NCBI RefSeq assembly: GCF_000429825.1
Contig: NZ_AUCP01000006.1
Location: 87,215 to 151,214 of the forward strand
Direction: 5' to 3'
Length of the DNA stretch: 64,000 nucleotides
Source of the DNA: Cohnella thermotolerans DSM 17683
GTDB taxonomy: Bacteria; Bacillota; Bacilli; Paenibacillales; Paenibacillaceae
Shown here: piece by piece, positions 9,458-17,461 of the stretch
Numbering within the stretch: position 1 is the first letter of the stretch
Layout of the letters: the number at the start of each line of letters is the position of its first letter
Program-made: the position numbers and the translations under genes
Notes under the pieces: generated by a model
Seen by the model: the letters and a program-made list of their open reading frames with translations, nothing else
The model's database searches: none
What the model was told of the DNA's origin: nothing

Positions 9458-10287
9458 TGCGCGCCAACAAAGCCGGGATGGTCGTTCTGGAGATCGTGTT
9501 GATCCTGCTCGCCCTCCTGTTCCTGTATCCGTTGTTCCTGGCCATTTTCAACTCCTTCAAGAGCTTCCAGGAGGTCATGACCGACGTCATCGCCTTGCCG
9601 AAGCACTGGACGTTCGACAATTACTCGTACGTTTGGAAGTACATCAACTATCCGCGGCTGTTCCTGAACAACACGGTCATTACCGTTCTCGGTCTCGCGG
9701 GCATCATCCTCGTGTCCTCGATTGCGGCTTACAAGCTGTCGAGAACGAAGTCCCGCGCCAGCGCGATCGTTTACTTTATCTGCATCATGCCGATGCTCAT
9801 TCCGTTCCAGTCCATCATGCTGACCGTGCTCAAGACGGCGCGCTTCCTGCACCTGTCCGACAGCACCTGGGGACTCGGCCTGCTGTACTGGGGCTTCGGC
9901 GCCCCGCTCGCCGTGTTCATCTATCACGGCTTCGTCAAGGGCATTCCGAAGGAGATCGACGAGAGCGCGATGATCGACGGCGCTTCCGGCTTCCGGCTGT
10001 TCTTCACCGTCATCTTCCCGCTGCTGAAGTCGGTTACGACGACGATCGTCATCATCGACGTCATGTGGATCTGGAACGACTTCCTGCTCCCGCTGCTCAT
10101 GGTCAACGGCTCGCCGACGACCAAGACGCTGACGCTCGCGGCTTACACCTTCGTCGGCCAGTACACGTCCGACTGGCAATACGCGATGACCGCCATGGTC
10201 ATGGCCGTGCTGCCTTCGATCATCGTGTTCATCTTCCTGCAGAAGTACATCGTCAAAGGCGTCGTCGCCGGGGCCGTCAAAGGCTGA
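9457..10287 (+). CDS. Sugar ABC transporter permease (MalG/UgpE type)
   Basis: 276-aa inner-membrane permease with about six transmembrane segments and the MalG-type EAA loop KEIDESAMIDGASGFRLFFTVIFPLLKS. It ends with the family-typical VKGVVAGAVKG. Its ATG overlaps the stop of the first permease (TAATG at 9455-9459), so the two subunits are translationally coupled. It forms the heterodimeric channel with the preceding protein. Confidence 0.94.
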   Translation: MRANKAGMVVLEIVLILLALLFLYPLFLAIFNSFKSFQEVMTDVIALPKHWTFDNYSYVWKYINYPRLFLNNTVITVLGLAGIILVSSIAAYKLSRTKSRASAIVYFICIMPMLIPFQSIMLTVLKTARFLHLSDSTWGLGLLYWGFGAPLAVFIYHGFVKGIPKEIDESAMIDGASGFRLFFTVIFPLLKSVTTTIVIIDVMWIWNDFLLPLLMVNGSPTTKTLTLAAYTFVGQYTSDWQYAMTAMVMAVLPSIIVFIFLQKYIVKGVVAGAVKG

Positions 10288-10305
10288 GCGCGATTGCAGA
10301 GCCAG

Positions 10306-10348
10306 AAGCTTCCGTTCCCGCTGCGGGTTCGGAAGCTTGTTTTTTGTT
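10306..10348 (+). terminator. Intrinsic terminator of the permease operon
   Basis: Stem AAGCTTCCG / CGGAAGCTT with an inner CCCG / CGGG extension, followed by GTTTTTTGTTT. It lies about 20 nt after the permease stop codon. Confidence 0.9.
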
Positions 10349-10671
10349 TAGCCGCGCCGCGGTGCGCCGCTTGGGTCGCTGTAAGCCTGGGAGAAGAGCC
10401 CCGCGCATATAGAGGGCCACCGCCAAAGCCGGAAAAACGGAAAGCCGGAATATATCCTTAGCGGATTATAGTGTTGAGCGTCTCTCTTCTCCAAAGGCGG
10501 CTATCATCCGGCGGCCGCTCGCTATCATGAAGGGGATCATACGGTTCCTCCGCCCTTCCGCTCCTTGATTCGATGCAAATCTTTTCCTCATTCTCGCTCC
10601 AAAAACGTTAACCTGTATGATATAATTCAGTTAACATATATTGTTTGCTTCAGGAAAGGAACGAGACGGCG
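10349..10671. other. Intergenic region with a -10 box before the DUF1284 gene
   Basis: About 320 bp without a convincing ORF. It contains an imperfect repeat of AAAGCCGGAA near 10423-10450 and GC-rich short repeats near 10495-10530. A perfect -10 hexamer TATAAT at 10621-10626 lies 45 nt before the DUF1284 start, with no good -35. Nothing else recognisable. Confidence 0.5.
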
Positions 10672-11112
10672 ATGAACATCCGGCTTCGCGGGCACCATCT
10701 TCTCTGTCTTCTCGGCTACAGAGGCAAAGGCTATTCCGACGGCTTCTGCGCCAACATGACCGACGTCTACGAGACGTTAAGGAAGCGTCCGGACACAACG
10801 ATCGACATCGTCGAAGGGCCGGACGACATCTGCCGGGCCTTCCCCGCCGATCAACCGTCGCATTGCGAAAATACGAGCGTCTACCGCAAAGACCAAGCGA
10901 TCCTCGAACGATTGGGGCTGCGTACGGGCCGATCGCTCCGTTGGAAGACGATCTGCGAGAAAGTCTCCGCCTCCGTCGCCCCCGGCGATATCGCGCATTT
11001 GTGCGCCGATTGCCGCTGGCAGCCGCTCGGCCTGTGCAGCGAAGGCGTCGGCCATATGCGCCAAGACCCCGCCCGCAGGCTTCGGGAGCTGCCGGGGAAC
11101 GTCCGCCCCTAA
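10672..11112 (+). CDS. DUF1284 domain-containing protein
   Basis: 146-aa small cytoplasmic protein of unknown function. It opens with MNIRLRGHHLLCLLGYRGKGYS, the signature of DUF1284. Several conserved-looking Cys (the HLLC motif, CANM, DICRAF, CADCRWQPLGLC) could bind a metal or Fe-S cluster; that is inference. Start ATG 10672 has AGGAAAGGA about 11 nt upstream. It appears to be monocistronic; the next gene starts 333 nt later. Confidence 0.8.
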   Translation: MNIRLRGHHLLCLLGYRGKGYSDGFCANMTDVYETLRKRPDTTIDIVEGPDDICRAFPADQPSHCENTSVYRKDQAILERLGLRTGRSLRWKTICEKVSASVAPGDIAHLCADCRWQPLGLCSEGVGHMRQDPARRLRELPGNVRP

Positions 11113-11392
11113 GCGATTGAACGCTCATTCGTCTTGCTCGTCGGCTGGAGAGCCACCGAGTTCTTACGCCCACGTGAGTCTCACGCAGAAAGCTAGATTG
11201 TAGAAGGCCGCGTTCGCGCCGGGGATGGACTCCTTCCCCGGCCGCCCCCCTTGCATCCAACCCCGAACCAACGCCGCATGATTCCTGTCTTGACACTTGT
11301 GCAACAAGGGGCCTCCCCGCCTATGAATCTATTATTCCGCACAATCGTCATTTTGGACTAATACCTGGTCCTTATCCTCCCGGCGCGGCTCT
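11113..11392. other. Intergenic region with a hairpin but no gene
   Basis: A GC-rich hairpin GCCGGGG (11218-11224) / CCCCGGC (11236-11242) could end the DUF1284 transcript, though no T-run follows. A TTGACA at 11292-11297 has no matching -10 box. No ORF with a ribosome binding site is visible. Confidence 0.4.
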
Positions 11393-11420
11393 TTGTCCCC
11401 CGCGTTATTTGCGGTATGAT
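11393..11420 (+). promoter_or_regulatory. Probable promoter of lipL
   Basis: TTGTCC (11393-11398), a 16-bp spacer, then TATGAT (11415-11420), about 25 nt upstream of the lipL start codon and just before its ribosome binding site. The short leader is compatible with this promoter. Confidence 0.45.
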
Positions 11421-11445
11421 AAGCGTATGGAAGGAGCCAGCCATC

Positions 11446-12297
11446 ATGGGGGAACATGCGTCGTCCGATTTGAACGATCTGTTGATTCTGGACCGGACTA
11501 GGGACTGGACGGAAACCGACGCGCTCTATCCGTTCGCGCTGGACGAGCTGCTCTGCCGGCGAACGGGCGAAGGAGGACCCGCCGTCTGCCACCTGTGGCG
11601 GCATCCGCGAGCCTTCGTCATGGGATCGCGGGACAGCCGCCTGCCCGGTGCGGCCGCGGCCAAGCGGTGGCTGGAATCGGCGGGCTACGACGTCGTCGTC
11701 CGCAATTCCGGCGGCGCGGCCGTTCCGCTGGACCTGGGCGTCGTCAATTTGTCGCTCGTGCTGCCGCAGGACAAAGTAGGCGATTTCGGCTTCCGCCGGG
11801 ATTTCGAGCGAATGTACGAGCTCATTCGCGAAGCGCTCGCCGGAACGGGCCGGTCTATCGAGAAAGGCGAAGTGCAGGGCGCGTACTGCCCGGGCGACTT
11901 CGATCTGAGCGTCGGCGGGCTGAAGTTCTGCGGCATCGCCCAGCGGCGGCAGACGAAGGCCTGCATCGTCCAGGCGTTCGTCGTCGCCGAAGGGTCCGGA
12001 CGCAGCCGCGCCCGTCTCGTCCGCGAGTTCTACGAACGGGCTGCGGGCGAAGAGACGGACGCTTCGAAGTACCCGCAGGTGACGGAAGACAGCATGGCGA
12101 GCCTCGCCGAATGCGTCGGAATCGGGCTCGGGGCGGCGGAGATTTTCGCCGAAGAGGTTAAGCGGGTCGTACGCGCCCGCCAGACCGAGGAAGGATTGGC
12201 CGCTGCCGCAGCGAAGCTCCGGCTGCCGCAGCCGGAAGAAGTGCGGGAGTTGGCTCGGAAGATGAGAGCCCATTATTTCAACGAACTGGAGGTCTGA
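11446..12297 (+). CDS. lipL: LipL-type octanoyl-[GcvH]:protein N-octanoyltransferase
   Basis: 283-aa member of the biotin/lipoate protein ligase fold family. It shows the lipoyl-binding [11 protein letters not shown] motif and the catalytic Cys148 in [24 protein letters not shown]. The position corresponds to Cys150 of B. subtilis LipL, which moves octanoyl groups from GcvH to E2 subunits of 2-oxoacid dehydrogenases by amidotransfer. A lipoate ligase is less likely because of this Cys motif. Start ATG 11446 has AAGGAG upstream. It is followed after 2 nt by pepT, so the two are probably co-transcribed without an obvious functional link. Confidence 0.85.
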   Translation: MGEHASSDLNDLLILDRTRDWTETDALYPFALDELLCRRTGEGGPAVCHLWRHPRAFVMGSRDSRLPGAAAAKRWLESAGYDVVVRNSGGAAVPLDLGVVNLSLVLPQDKVGDFGFRRDFERMYELIREALAGTGRSIEKGEVQGAYCPGDFDLSVGGLKFCGIAQRRQTKACIVQAFVVAEGSGRSRARLVREFYERAAGEETDASKYPQVTEDSMASLAECVGIGLGAAEIFAEEVKRVVRARQTEEGLAAAAAKLRLPQPEEVRELARKMRAHYFNELEV

Positions 12298-12299
12298 CC

Positions 12300-13532
12300 G
12301 TGAGAGACGAGCTTCTGAGAAGGTTTACGACCTATGTGAAGGTCGATACGCAATCCGACGAGAACAGCGAGACGTGTCCGTCCACGCCCGGACAACTGAC
12401 GCTCGGCCGGATGCTGACGGAAGAACTGAAGAGCATCGGCATGCAGGAGGTGACGATGGACGACAACGGCTACGTCATGGCCACGCTGCCGGCCAATACG
12501 GACAAGGAGGTGCCGACCATCGGCTTCCTCGCCCATATGGATACGGCGACCGATTTTACCGGGGCGGGCGTCAACCCTCAAGTGGTGGAGAATTACGACG
12601 GACAGGACATCGTCTTGAACGAGGAGCAACGCATCGTCCTGTCTCCGCGGGATTTCCCCGAGCTGGCCAAATACAAAGGCCATACGCTCGTGACGACGGA
12701 CGGCACGACGCTGCTCGGCGCCGACAACAAAGCGGGCGTGGCCGAGATCATGACGGCGATGGCCCATCTGATCCGGCACCCGGAGATCGAACATGGCAAA
12801 ATCCGAGTCGCCTTCACGCCGGACGAGGAGATCGGCCGCGGGCCGCACCGGTTCGACGTGGCCGCCTTCGGAGCCAAGTTCGCCTATACGGTGGACGGAG
12901 GGCCGCTCGGCGAGCTGGAATACGAGAGCTTCAACGCTGCGGTCGCGCGAATCAAGGTCCTGGGCAAGAACGTCCATCCCGGCACCGCCAAGGGCAAGAT
13001 GGTCAACTCCGCCAAGATCGCCATGGAATTGCATTCGAAGCTGCCCGCGCAGGAGGCGCCCGAGTTCACCGAGGGCTACGAGGGCTTCTATCACTTGCAA
13101 TGGATTCGGGGCGACGTCGAAGAGACGAGCCTGAGCTATCTCATTCGCGACTTCGACAAGAACCGGTTCCAAGCGCGCAAGGACGAGCTGGTCCGCATTG
13201 CGGAGGAACTGAAGGCGAAGTACGGGGAAGAGAGAATCGTCCTGGAGATCCGGGATCAATACTTCAATATGCGGGAGAAAATCGAGGAAGTCCCCGAAGT
13301 CGTGGAGCTCGCGCGGACAGCGATGCGGAACCTCGGGATCGAGCCGGTCGTTCGCCCGATCCGGGGCGGAACCGACGGTTCTCAGCTGAGCTACATGGGG
13401 CTGCCGACGCCGAATCTGTTCACCGGCGGGGAGAATTATCACGGCCGTTACGAATACGCGTCGCTGGACGTCATGGAGCTGGCGACGAAAGTCATCGTCG
13501 AGATCGCCAAGTTGGCCGTCCGGCAGGCCTAA
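12300..13532 (+). CDS. pepT: Peptidase T (tripeptide aminopeptidase)
   Basis: 410-aa cytoplasmic M20-family metallopeptidase that removes the N-terminal residue from tripeptides. Zinc-site motifs are visible: [11 protein letters not shown] (His79, Asp81), [26 protein letters not shown] and the C-terminal [12 protein letters not shown]. Length matches the family (about 405-410 aa). The start is GTG, with GGAGG at the 3' end of lipL positioned for it; the two genes are separated by 2 nt. Confidence 0.95.
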   Translation: MRDELLRRFTTYVKVDTQSDENSETCPSTPGQLTLGRMLTEELKSIGMQEVTMDDNGYVMATLPANTDKEVPTIGFLAHMDTATDFTGAGVNPQVVENYDGQDIVLNEEQRIVLSPRDFPELAKYKGHTLVTTDGTTLLGADNKAGVAEIMTAMAHLIRHPEIEHGKIRVAFTPDEEIGRGPHRFDVAAFGAKFAYTVDGGPLGELEYESFNAAVARIKVLGKNVHPGTAKGKMVNSAKIAMELHSKLPAQEAPEFTEGYEGFYHLQWIRGDVEETSLSYLIRDFDKNRFQARKDELVRIAEELKAKYGEERIVLEIRDQYFNMREKIEEVPEVVELARTAMRNLGIEPVVRPIRGGTDGSQLSYMGLPTPNLFTGGENYHGRYEYASLDVMELATKVIVEIAKLAVRQA

Positions 13533-13556
13533 GGACCGTCGCATGGCCAGAATCCG

Positions 13557-13606
13557 AACCTCCGGCTGTTCGTTCGCACTCGCGAATGGGCGTCCGGGGG
13601 TTTTTT
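13557..13606 (+). terminator. Intrinsic terminator of lipL-pepT
   Basis: Arms AACCTCCGG (13557-13565) and CCGGGGGTT (13594-13602), with one G-T pair, plus a run of six T at 13601-13606. Confidence 0.75.
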
Positions 13607-13692
13607 GATTTTTCAGAATCCGCAAGTTCTGAATGATCTCCGCAGAGCTCCTTCGTTGTCGGAAGACGCCGAAGGCGTTTTTGCTCGCACGG

Positions 13693-14016
13693 TCAGACGC
13701 CGGTTTCCGACTCGGGCCAATACCGGTAGCGCTCCAGATCGAGCCGGCCTTGTCCGTCCGTCTCGACGCCCTCCTGCCGCAAATAATGCTCCTGCATATA
13801 GCGGGACTCCCCGTCCGTCAGGGCGATCTCTCCCTTGGCGTTCACCACGCGATGCCACGGCAAACGGTGCTTCCCGCTGAGCGAATGCAAGATCCGCACC
13901 ACCTGCCGCGCCCCTCTCGGACTTCCCGCGCAAGCCGCGATTTGCCCGTAGGTCATGACCCGTCCTTCGGGAATGCTTTTCACAATATCGACGACTTTCG
14001 AAGTAAATGGTTGCAT
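13693..14016 (-). CDS. Alkyltransferase-like (ATL) protein, MGMT family without catalytic Cys
   Basis: 107-aa DNA-binding protein of the methylated-DNA-cysteine methyltransferase fold. It has the helix-turn-helix region MTYGQIAACAGSPRGARQV, but the active-site PCHRV motif reads PWHRV, so it cannot accept alkyl groups itself. ATL proteins with this Cys-to-Trp change bind O6-alkylguanine and hand the lesion to nucleotide excision repair; that role is taken from the family. AAGGAG lies 6 nt before the ATG. Its 5' end overlaps the decayed Uma2-type gene on the same strand. Confidence 0.88.
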   Translation of the reverse strand: MQPFTSKVVDIVKSIPEGRVMTYGQIAACAGSPRGARQVVRILHSLSGKHRLPWHRVVNAKGEIALTDGESRYMQEHYLRQEGVETDGQGRLDLERYRYWPESETGV

Positions 14017-14378
14017 AGGAAGCTCCTTCTTACATCAAACCTCGTAGCTTCATTGTTGCACCGGCTCGCTTCAACAACGCGAATGGCGGATAGAAGAGCT
14101 GTTGCGCCCAAACGAAGTCTGTCGCTGCTGTAACCCGAAAAAAGCTCCGCTGAGTCCAGCGGCGCGAACAGCGTCTTGCCTTCTTGCGCGCAAGCGCTGT
14201 GGAAAGCCAAGTGGAATCGGGCCAACAGCTCTTGATGCGTCACCTTCGGCGAAGACAGGAAGTCGTACCGCACGCCATCGATAATTTCGTACCGCTCGTC
14301 GATCAGGTATCTTGCCGATTGCTCTTTGATTTTCTCGCCGGATCTCGGTGTCTTGGTCTTGGACTTCGTCTCGTTCAT
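13980..14378 (-). pseudogene. Truncated Uma2 (DUF820)-family gene
   Basis: Only the first ~75 residues resemble the Uma2 family of PD-(D/E)XK nuclease-like proteins (ARYLIDERYEIIDGVRYDF, SPKVTHQELLARFHLAF, APLD). After APLD the frame turns into Ser/Arg-rich sequence that does not look like the family and runs into the ATL gene; intact members are about 180-200 aa and contain further catalytic residues. The start at ATG 14378 has AGAGGTG upstream. Interpreted as a deletion plus frameshift remnant. Such families are often multi-copy and decay freely. Confidence 0.6.
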
Positions 14379-14454
14379 GGTCCGCACACCTCTTCTCGGA
14401 CAATCGCAGGCAGACTGCGGGGTTTGTCTCCATGATACCACAACAACGCAAAAA

Positions 14455-14485
14455 CGGCGCCTGCATGCGCGCATGCAGAACGCCG
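14455..14485 (-). terminator. Intrinsic terminator of the pyrimidine catabolism operon
   Basis: Long stem built on the palindrome CTGCATGC-GCATGCAG with flanking GGCG/CGCC, followed on the minus strand by GTTTTTGCG. It lies 15 nt after the stop of the 75-aa gene. Confidence 0.85.
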
Positions 14486-14499
14486 GTTCGACTTCGCGG

Positions 14500-14727
14500 C
14501 TATTGCGCCTTCGCTTCCGACTGCTGAACCAGAACTAGGTAAGAGACATACTTCCTCGCCTCCGCAGTCAGCAGCAGCACCTTCCTCCGGGCTTCCGGCT
14601 CGCTCTTCCGGACGAAGAGAACGTCCGCTCCGTCCAGCCGCTCGTACACCCCCGCGATCGAGAACCCTTGGCCGATCAGCTCGTCGATCGTCCGCTTCTC
14701 CTCGGCGTACTCGTCAAAGGCGGACAT
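14500..14727 (-). CDS. Small hypothetical protein in the dihydropyrimidine operon
   Basis: 75-aa protein, not recognised. It is charged, with a predicted alpha/beta pattern (MSAFDEYAEEKRTIDELIGQ ... SYLVLVQQSEAKAQ), no signal peptide and no membrane segment. Its ATG overlaps the hydA stop codon (TGATG), so translation is coupled to the dihydropyrimidinase. It is the last gene before a strong terminator. Position suggests an accessory role in pyrimidine/hydantoin metabolism, but no function can be assigned. Confidence 0.75.
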   Translation of the reverse strand: MSAFDEYAEEKRTIDELIGQGFSIAGVYERLDGADVLFVRKSEPEARRKVLLLTAEARKYVSYLVLVQQSEAKAQ

Positions 14728-16154
14728 CAGCGCGCACCTCCGATCGGCAGCTTCTTGACCGCAGCCTGCTCCGCCTGCCCGAACCGCTTGCGGTGCAAAT
14801 AGCGGCCGCCGCCGGCCCGGCCGACGAACGCCTTGTCGCGGATGACGAATTCGCCCCGCACGAGCACCGACACCGGCTCCCCGACAACCTCCATTCCCTC
14901 GAACGCATTGTAGTCGACATTCATATGATGCGTCTCGGCCGAGATCGTCCGCTTGACCTTCGGGTCGAAAATGACGATGTCCGCGTCGCTGCCGATGGCG
15001 ATCGTGCCCTTCTGCGGGAACAAGCCGAACAACTTCGCGCTGGACGTCGAGACGATGTCGACGAACTTGTTGATGGAGATGCGGCCCTTCTCGACGCCCT
15101 CGGAATACAGCAAGGTGAAGCGATCCTCGATCGTCGGCCCGCCGTTCGGAATTTTCGAGAAGTCGCCGAGTCCGAGCTCCTTCTGCCCCTTGAAGTTGAA
15201 GGAACATTGATCGGAGCCGATCGTCTGAAGCTGGCCGTTCCACAACGCGTCCCACAGCGCTTGCTGATGGGATTTCTCGCGCAGCGGCGGGGACCAGACG
15301 TATTTGGCGCCTTCGAAATCGGGCTTCTCCAGATAGGAGACGTCCAGCGTCAAATATTGCGGGCACGTCTCGCCGTACACCTTCAGCCCTCTCCGGCGGG
15401 CTTCGGCGATTTTGTTCACGGCCTCGGCGCACGTCACATGCACGACGTACAGCTGGGAGTCCGCCATGCCGGTGAGCTCCGCCGCCCGTCCGGTCGCCTC
15501 GCCTTCCAGCTCGGGAGGCCGCGTAAGCGCGTGGTGGATCGGATCGGTGTTGCCTTCCTCCAGCGCCTTGGCGACCAGATAGTCGATGACGTCGCCGTTC
15601 TCGGCGTGCACCATGACCAGCGCGCCGTGCTCTTTGGCGAGCAGCAGCGTCCGGTACAGCGTGCCGTCGTCCGCCTGGAACACGTTCTTGTACGCCATGA
15701 ACACTTTAAGCGACGTAATGCCTTCCTTCTCGATCATGAGCGGCAGCTCGCGCAGGACGTCGTCGTTCACTTCCGAGACCATCAAGTGGAACCCGTAGTC
15801 GACGACGGCTTTGTCCTTCGCCTTCGCATGCCAGTGCGCGACCGCGTCCGCCAGCGGCTTGCCCTTGTTCGTCAGGCAGAAGTCGATGACCGTCGTCGTG
15901 CCGCCGTATGCGGCCGCAATCGTGCCGGTCTCGAAATCGTCGGCCGTTACGGTGCCGCCGAACGGCATGTCGAGGTGCGTGTGGGGATCGATGCCCCCGG
16001 GAAACACATAGCAGCCCGAAGCGTCGACGATCTCCGCGCCTTCCGATTCGAGGTCGACGCCGATCATGACGACGATGCCGTCGTCGATGAGCACGTCTCC
16101 GAAGAAAGTGTCCGCCGCCGTGACGATCGTACCGTTCTTGATGATCTTTTTCAT
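14727..16154 (-). CDS. hydA: Dihydropyrimidinase / D-hydantoinase
   Basis: 475-aa cytoplasmic metal-dependent amidohydrolase. It opens the ring of dihydrouracil/dihydrothymine to N-carbamoyl-beta-amino acids. Visible motifs are GGIDPHTHLDMPFGG (metal ligands), the Lys to be carboxylated in SLKVFMAYK, VHAENGD and VHVTCAEA. Length agrees with the family (about 460-480 aa). It follows preA after 3 nt, so it is the second step of the reductive pyrimidine pathway encoded in order. The third enzyme (beta-ureidopropionase/amidase) is not in this window. Confidence 0.93.
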   Translation of the reverse strand: MKKIIKNGTIVTAADTFFGDVLIDDGIVVMIGVDLESEGAEIVDASGCYVFPGGIDPHTHLDMPFGGTVTADDFETGTIAAAYGGTTTVIDFCLTNKGKPLADAVAHWHAKAKDKAVVDYGFHLMVSEVNDDVLRELPLMIEKEGITSLKVFMAYKNVFQADDGTLYRTLLLAKEHGALVMVHAENGDVIDYLVAKALEEGNTDPIHHALTRPPELEGEATGRAAELTGMADSQLYVVHVTCAEAVNKIAEARRRGLKVYGETCPQYLTLDVSYLEKPDFEGAKYVWSPPLREKSHQQALWDALWNGQLQTIGSDQCSFNFKGQKELGLGDFSKIPNGGPTIEDRFTLLYSEGVEKGRISINKFVDIVSTSSAKLFGLFPQKGTIAIGSDADIVIFDPKVKRTISAETHHMNVDYNAFEGMEVVGEPVSVLVRGEFVIRDKAFVGRAGGGRYLHRKRFGQAEQAAVKKLPIGGAR

Positions 16155-16157
16155 GTC

Positions 16158-17441
16158 CTACACAACCCCCATTTCCGCTTCGTTTAAGGCCGCCAGCGCC
16201 TTCTGGCGCTGGTTCCAGCTCATCGGGGCGAGCCCCTCGTCGATCTCGACCATGTCGATCGCGCCGTCCACCGGGCAGACGATCGAGCACAGGTTGCAGC
16301 CGACGCAGTCTTCCTCGCGGACGACGAGAATTTCCTTGCCTTCGGCGTTCGTCTTCCGCTCGATGCACTGATGCGACGTGTCCTCGCAGGCGATGTGGCA
16401 TTTGTTGCAGTTGATGCAAGTCTCGGTGTTGATCCGGGCGACGACCTTGTAATTCAGATCGAGATCGCCCCAGGTCGAATACTTCTCGACCGACCGGCCG
16501 ACCAGCTCCGCGACCGACGCGAGCCCCATCTCGTCCAGGTAGTTGTTCAGCCCGTCGATCATCTCTTCGACGATGCGAAAGCCGTGATGCATGGCGGCGG
16601 TGCAGATCTGCACGCCCGTCGCGCCCATCAGCATGAATTCGACCGCGTCCTGCCAGCTGGAGATGCCGCCGATGCCCGAGACCGGCACGCCGACCTCCGG
16701 ATGTCTCGCGCACTCGGCCACCATGTTCAACGCGATCGGCTTGACGGCCGGCCCGCAGTAGCCGCCGTGCGCGCCCTTGCCGGCGACGTGGGGGATCGTG
16801 TTCCACGAATAGATGTCGACGCCCGCGAGCGAATTGATCGTGTTGATCAGGCTGATCGCGTCCGCCCCGCCTTTGACCGCGTGCCGGGCGACGACCGTAA
16901 TGTCCGTAATGTTCGGGGTCAGCTTCACGATGACGGGCGTTGTCGCCGCTTCCTTGACCCAATACGTCTGCATCTCGACGAGATCGGGCTGCTGCCCGGA
17001 AGCCGCGCCCATGCCGCGCTCCGCCATCCCGTGCGGGCACCCGAAGTTCAGCTCCAGCCCGTCGACGCCGATCGCCTCCACCCGCTTGACGATCTCGTGC
17101 CACTTCTCCCGCTTCGGCTCCACCATGAGCGACGCGACGACGGCATGGTTCGGGAACCGCTTCTTCGTCTCGTAAATTTCCTTCAGGTTCACTTCGAGCG
17201 GCCGGTCGGTGATCAGCTCGATATTGTTGAAGCCGGCGACCCGCCGGCCGCCGAAGTGGACGGCCGCGAAGCGCGAAGACGTATTGATGATCGGATCGCC
17301 GAGCGTCTTCCACACCGCTCCGCCCCATCCGGCTTCGAACGCTCGCTGAACCTGATAGCCCGTGTTCGTCGGCGGCGCGGACGCCAGCCAGAACGGATTC
17401 GGCGACCGGATGCCCGCCAGATTGATGCCGAGGTCTGCCAT
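16158..17441 (-). CDS. preA: NAD-dependent dihydropyrimidine dehydrogenase, subunit PreA
   Basis: 427-aa catalytic subunit that reduces uracil/thymine to the dihydropyrimidine. A TIM-barrel FMN domain of the dihydroorotate dehydrogenase type (MADLGINLAGIRSPNPFWLASAPPT, LELNFGCPHG) is followed by two C-terminal 4Fe-4S clusters (CINCNKCHIAC and CVGCNLCSIVCP). The open frame runs further upstream, but the protein starts at ATG 17441, which has GAGG at suitable spacing; homology begins with MADLG. It lies 20 nt downstream of preT and forms a complex with it. Confidence 0.94.
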   Translation of the reverse strand: MADLGINLAGIRSPNPFWLASAPPTNTGYQVQRAFEAGWGGAVWKTLGDPIINTSSRFAAVHFGGRRVAGFNNIELITDRPLEVNLKEIYETKKRFPNHAVVASLMVEPKREKWHEIVKRVEAIGVDGLELNFGCPHGMAERGMGAASGQQPDLVEMQTYWVKEAATTPVIVKLTPNITDITVVARHAVKGGADAISLINTINSLAGVDIYSWNTIPHVAGKGAHGGYCGPAVKPIALNMVAECARHPEVGVPVSGIGGISSWQDAVEFMLMGATGVQICTAAMHHGFRIVEEMIDGLNNYLDEMGLASVAELVGRSVEKYSTWGDLDLNYKVVARINTETCINCNKCHIACEDTSHQCIERKTNAEGKEILVVREEDCVGCNLCSIVCPVDGAIDMVEIDEGLAPMSWNQRQKALAALNEAEMGVV

Positions 17442-17461
17442 CGTAACCATCCTCTCTTTCT

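Noticed and set aside
9447..10412. 321-aa plus-strand frame overlapping the second permease
   Set aside because: Out-of-frame shadow; the overlapping permease has membrane segments and an EAA loop.
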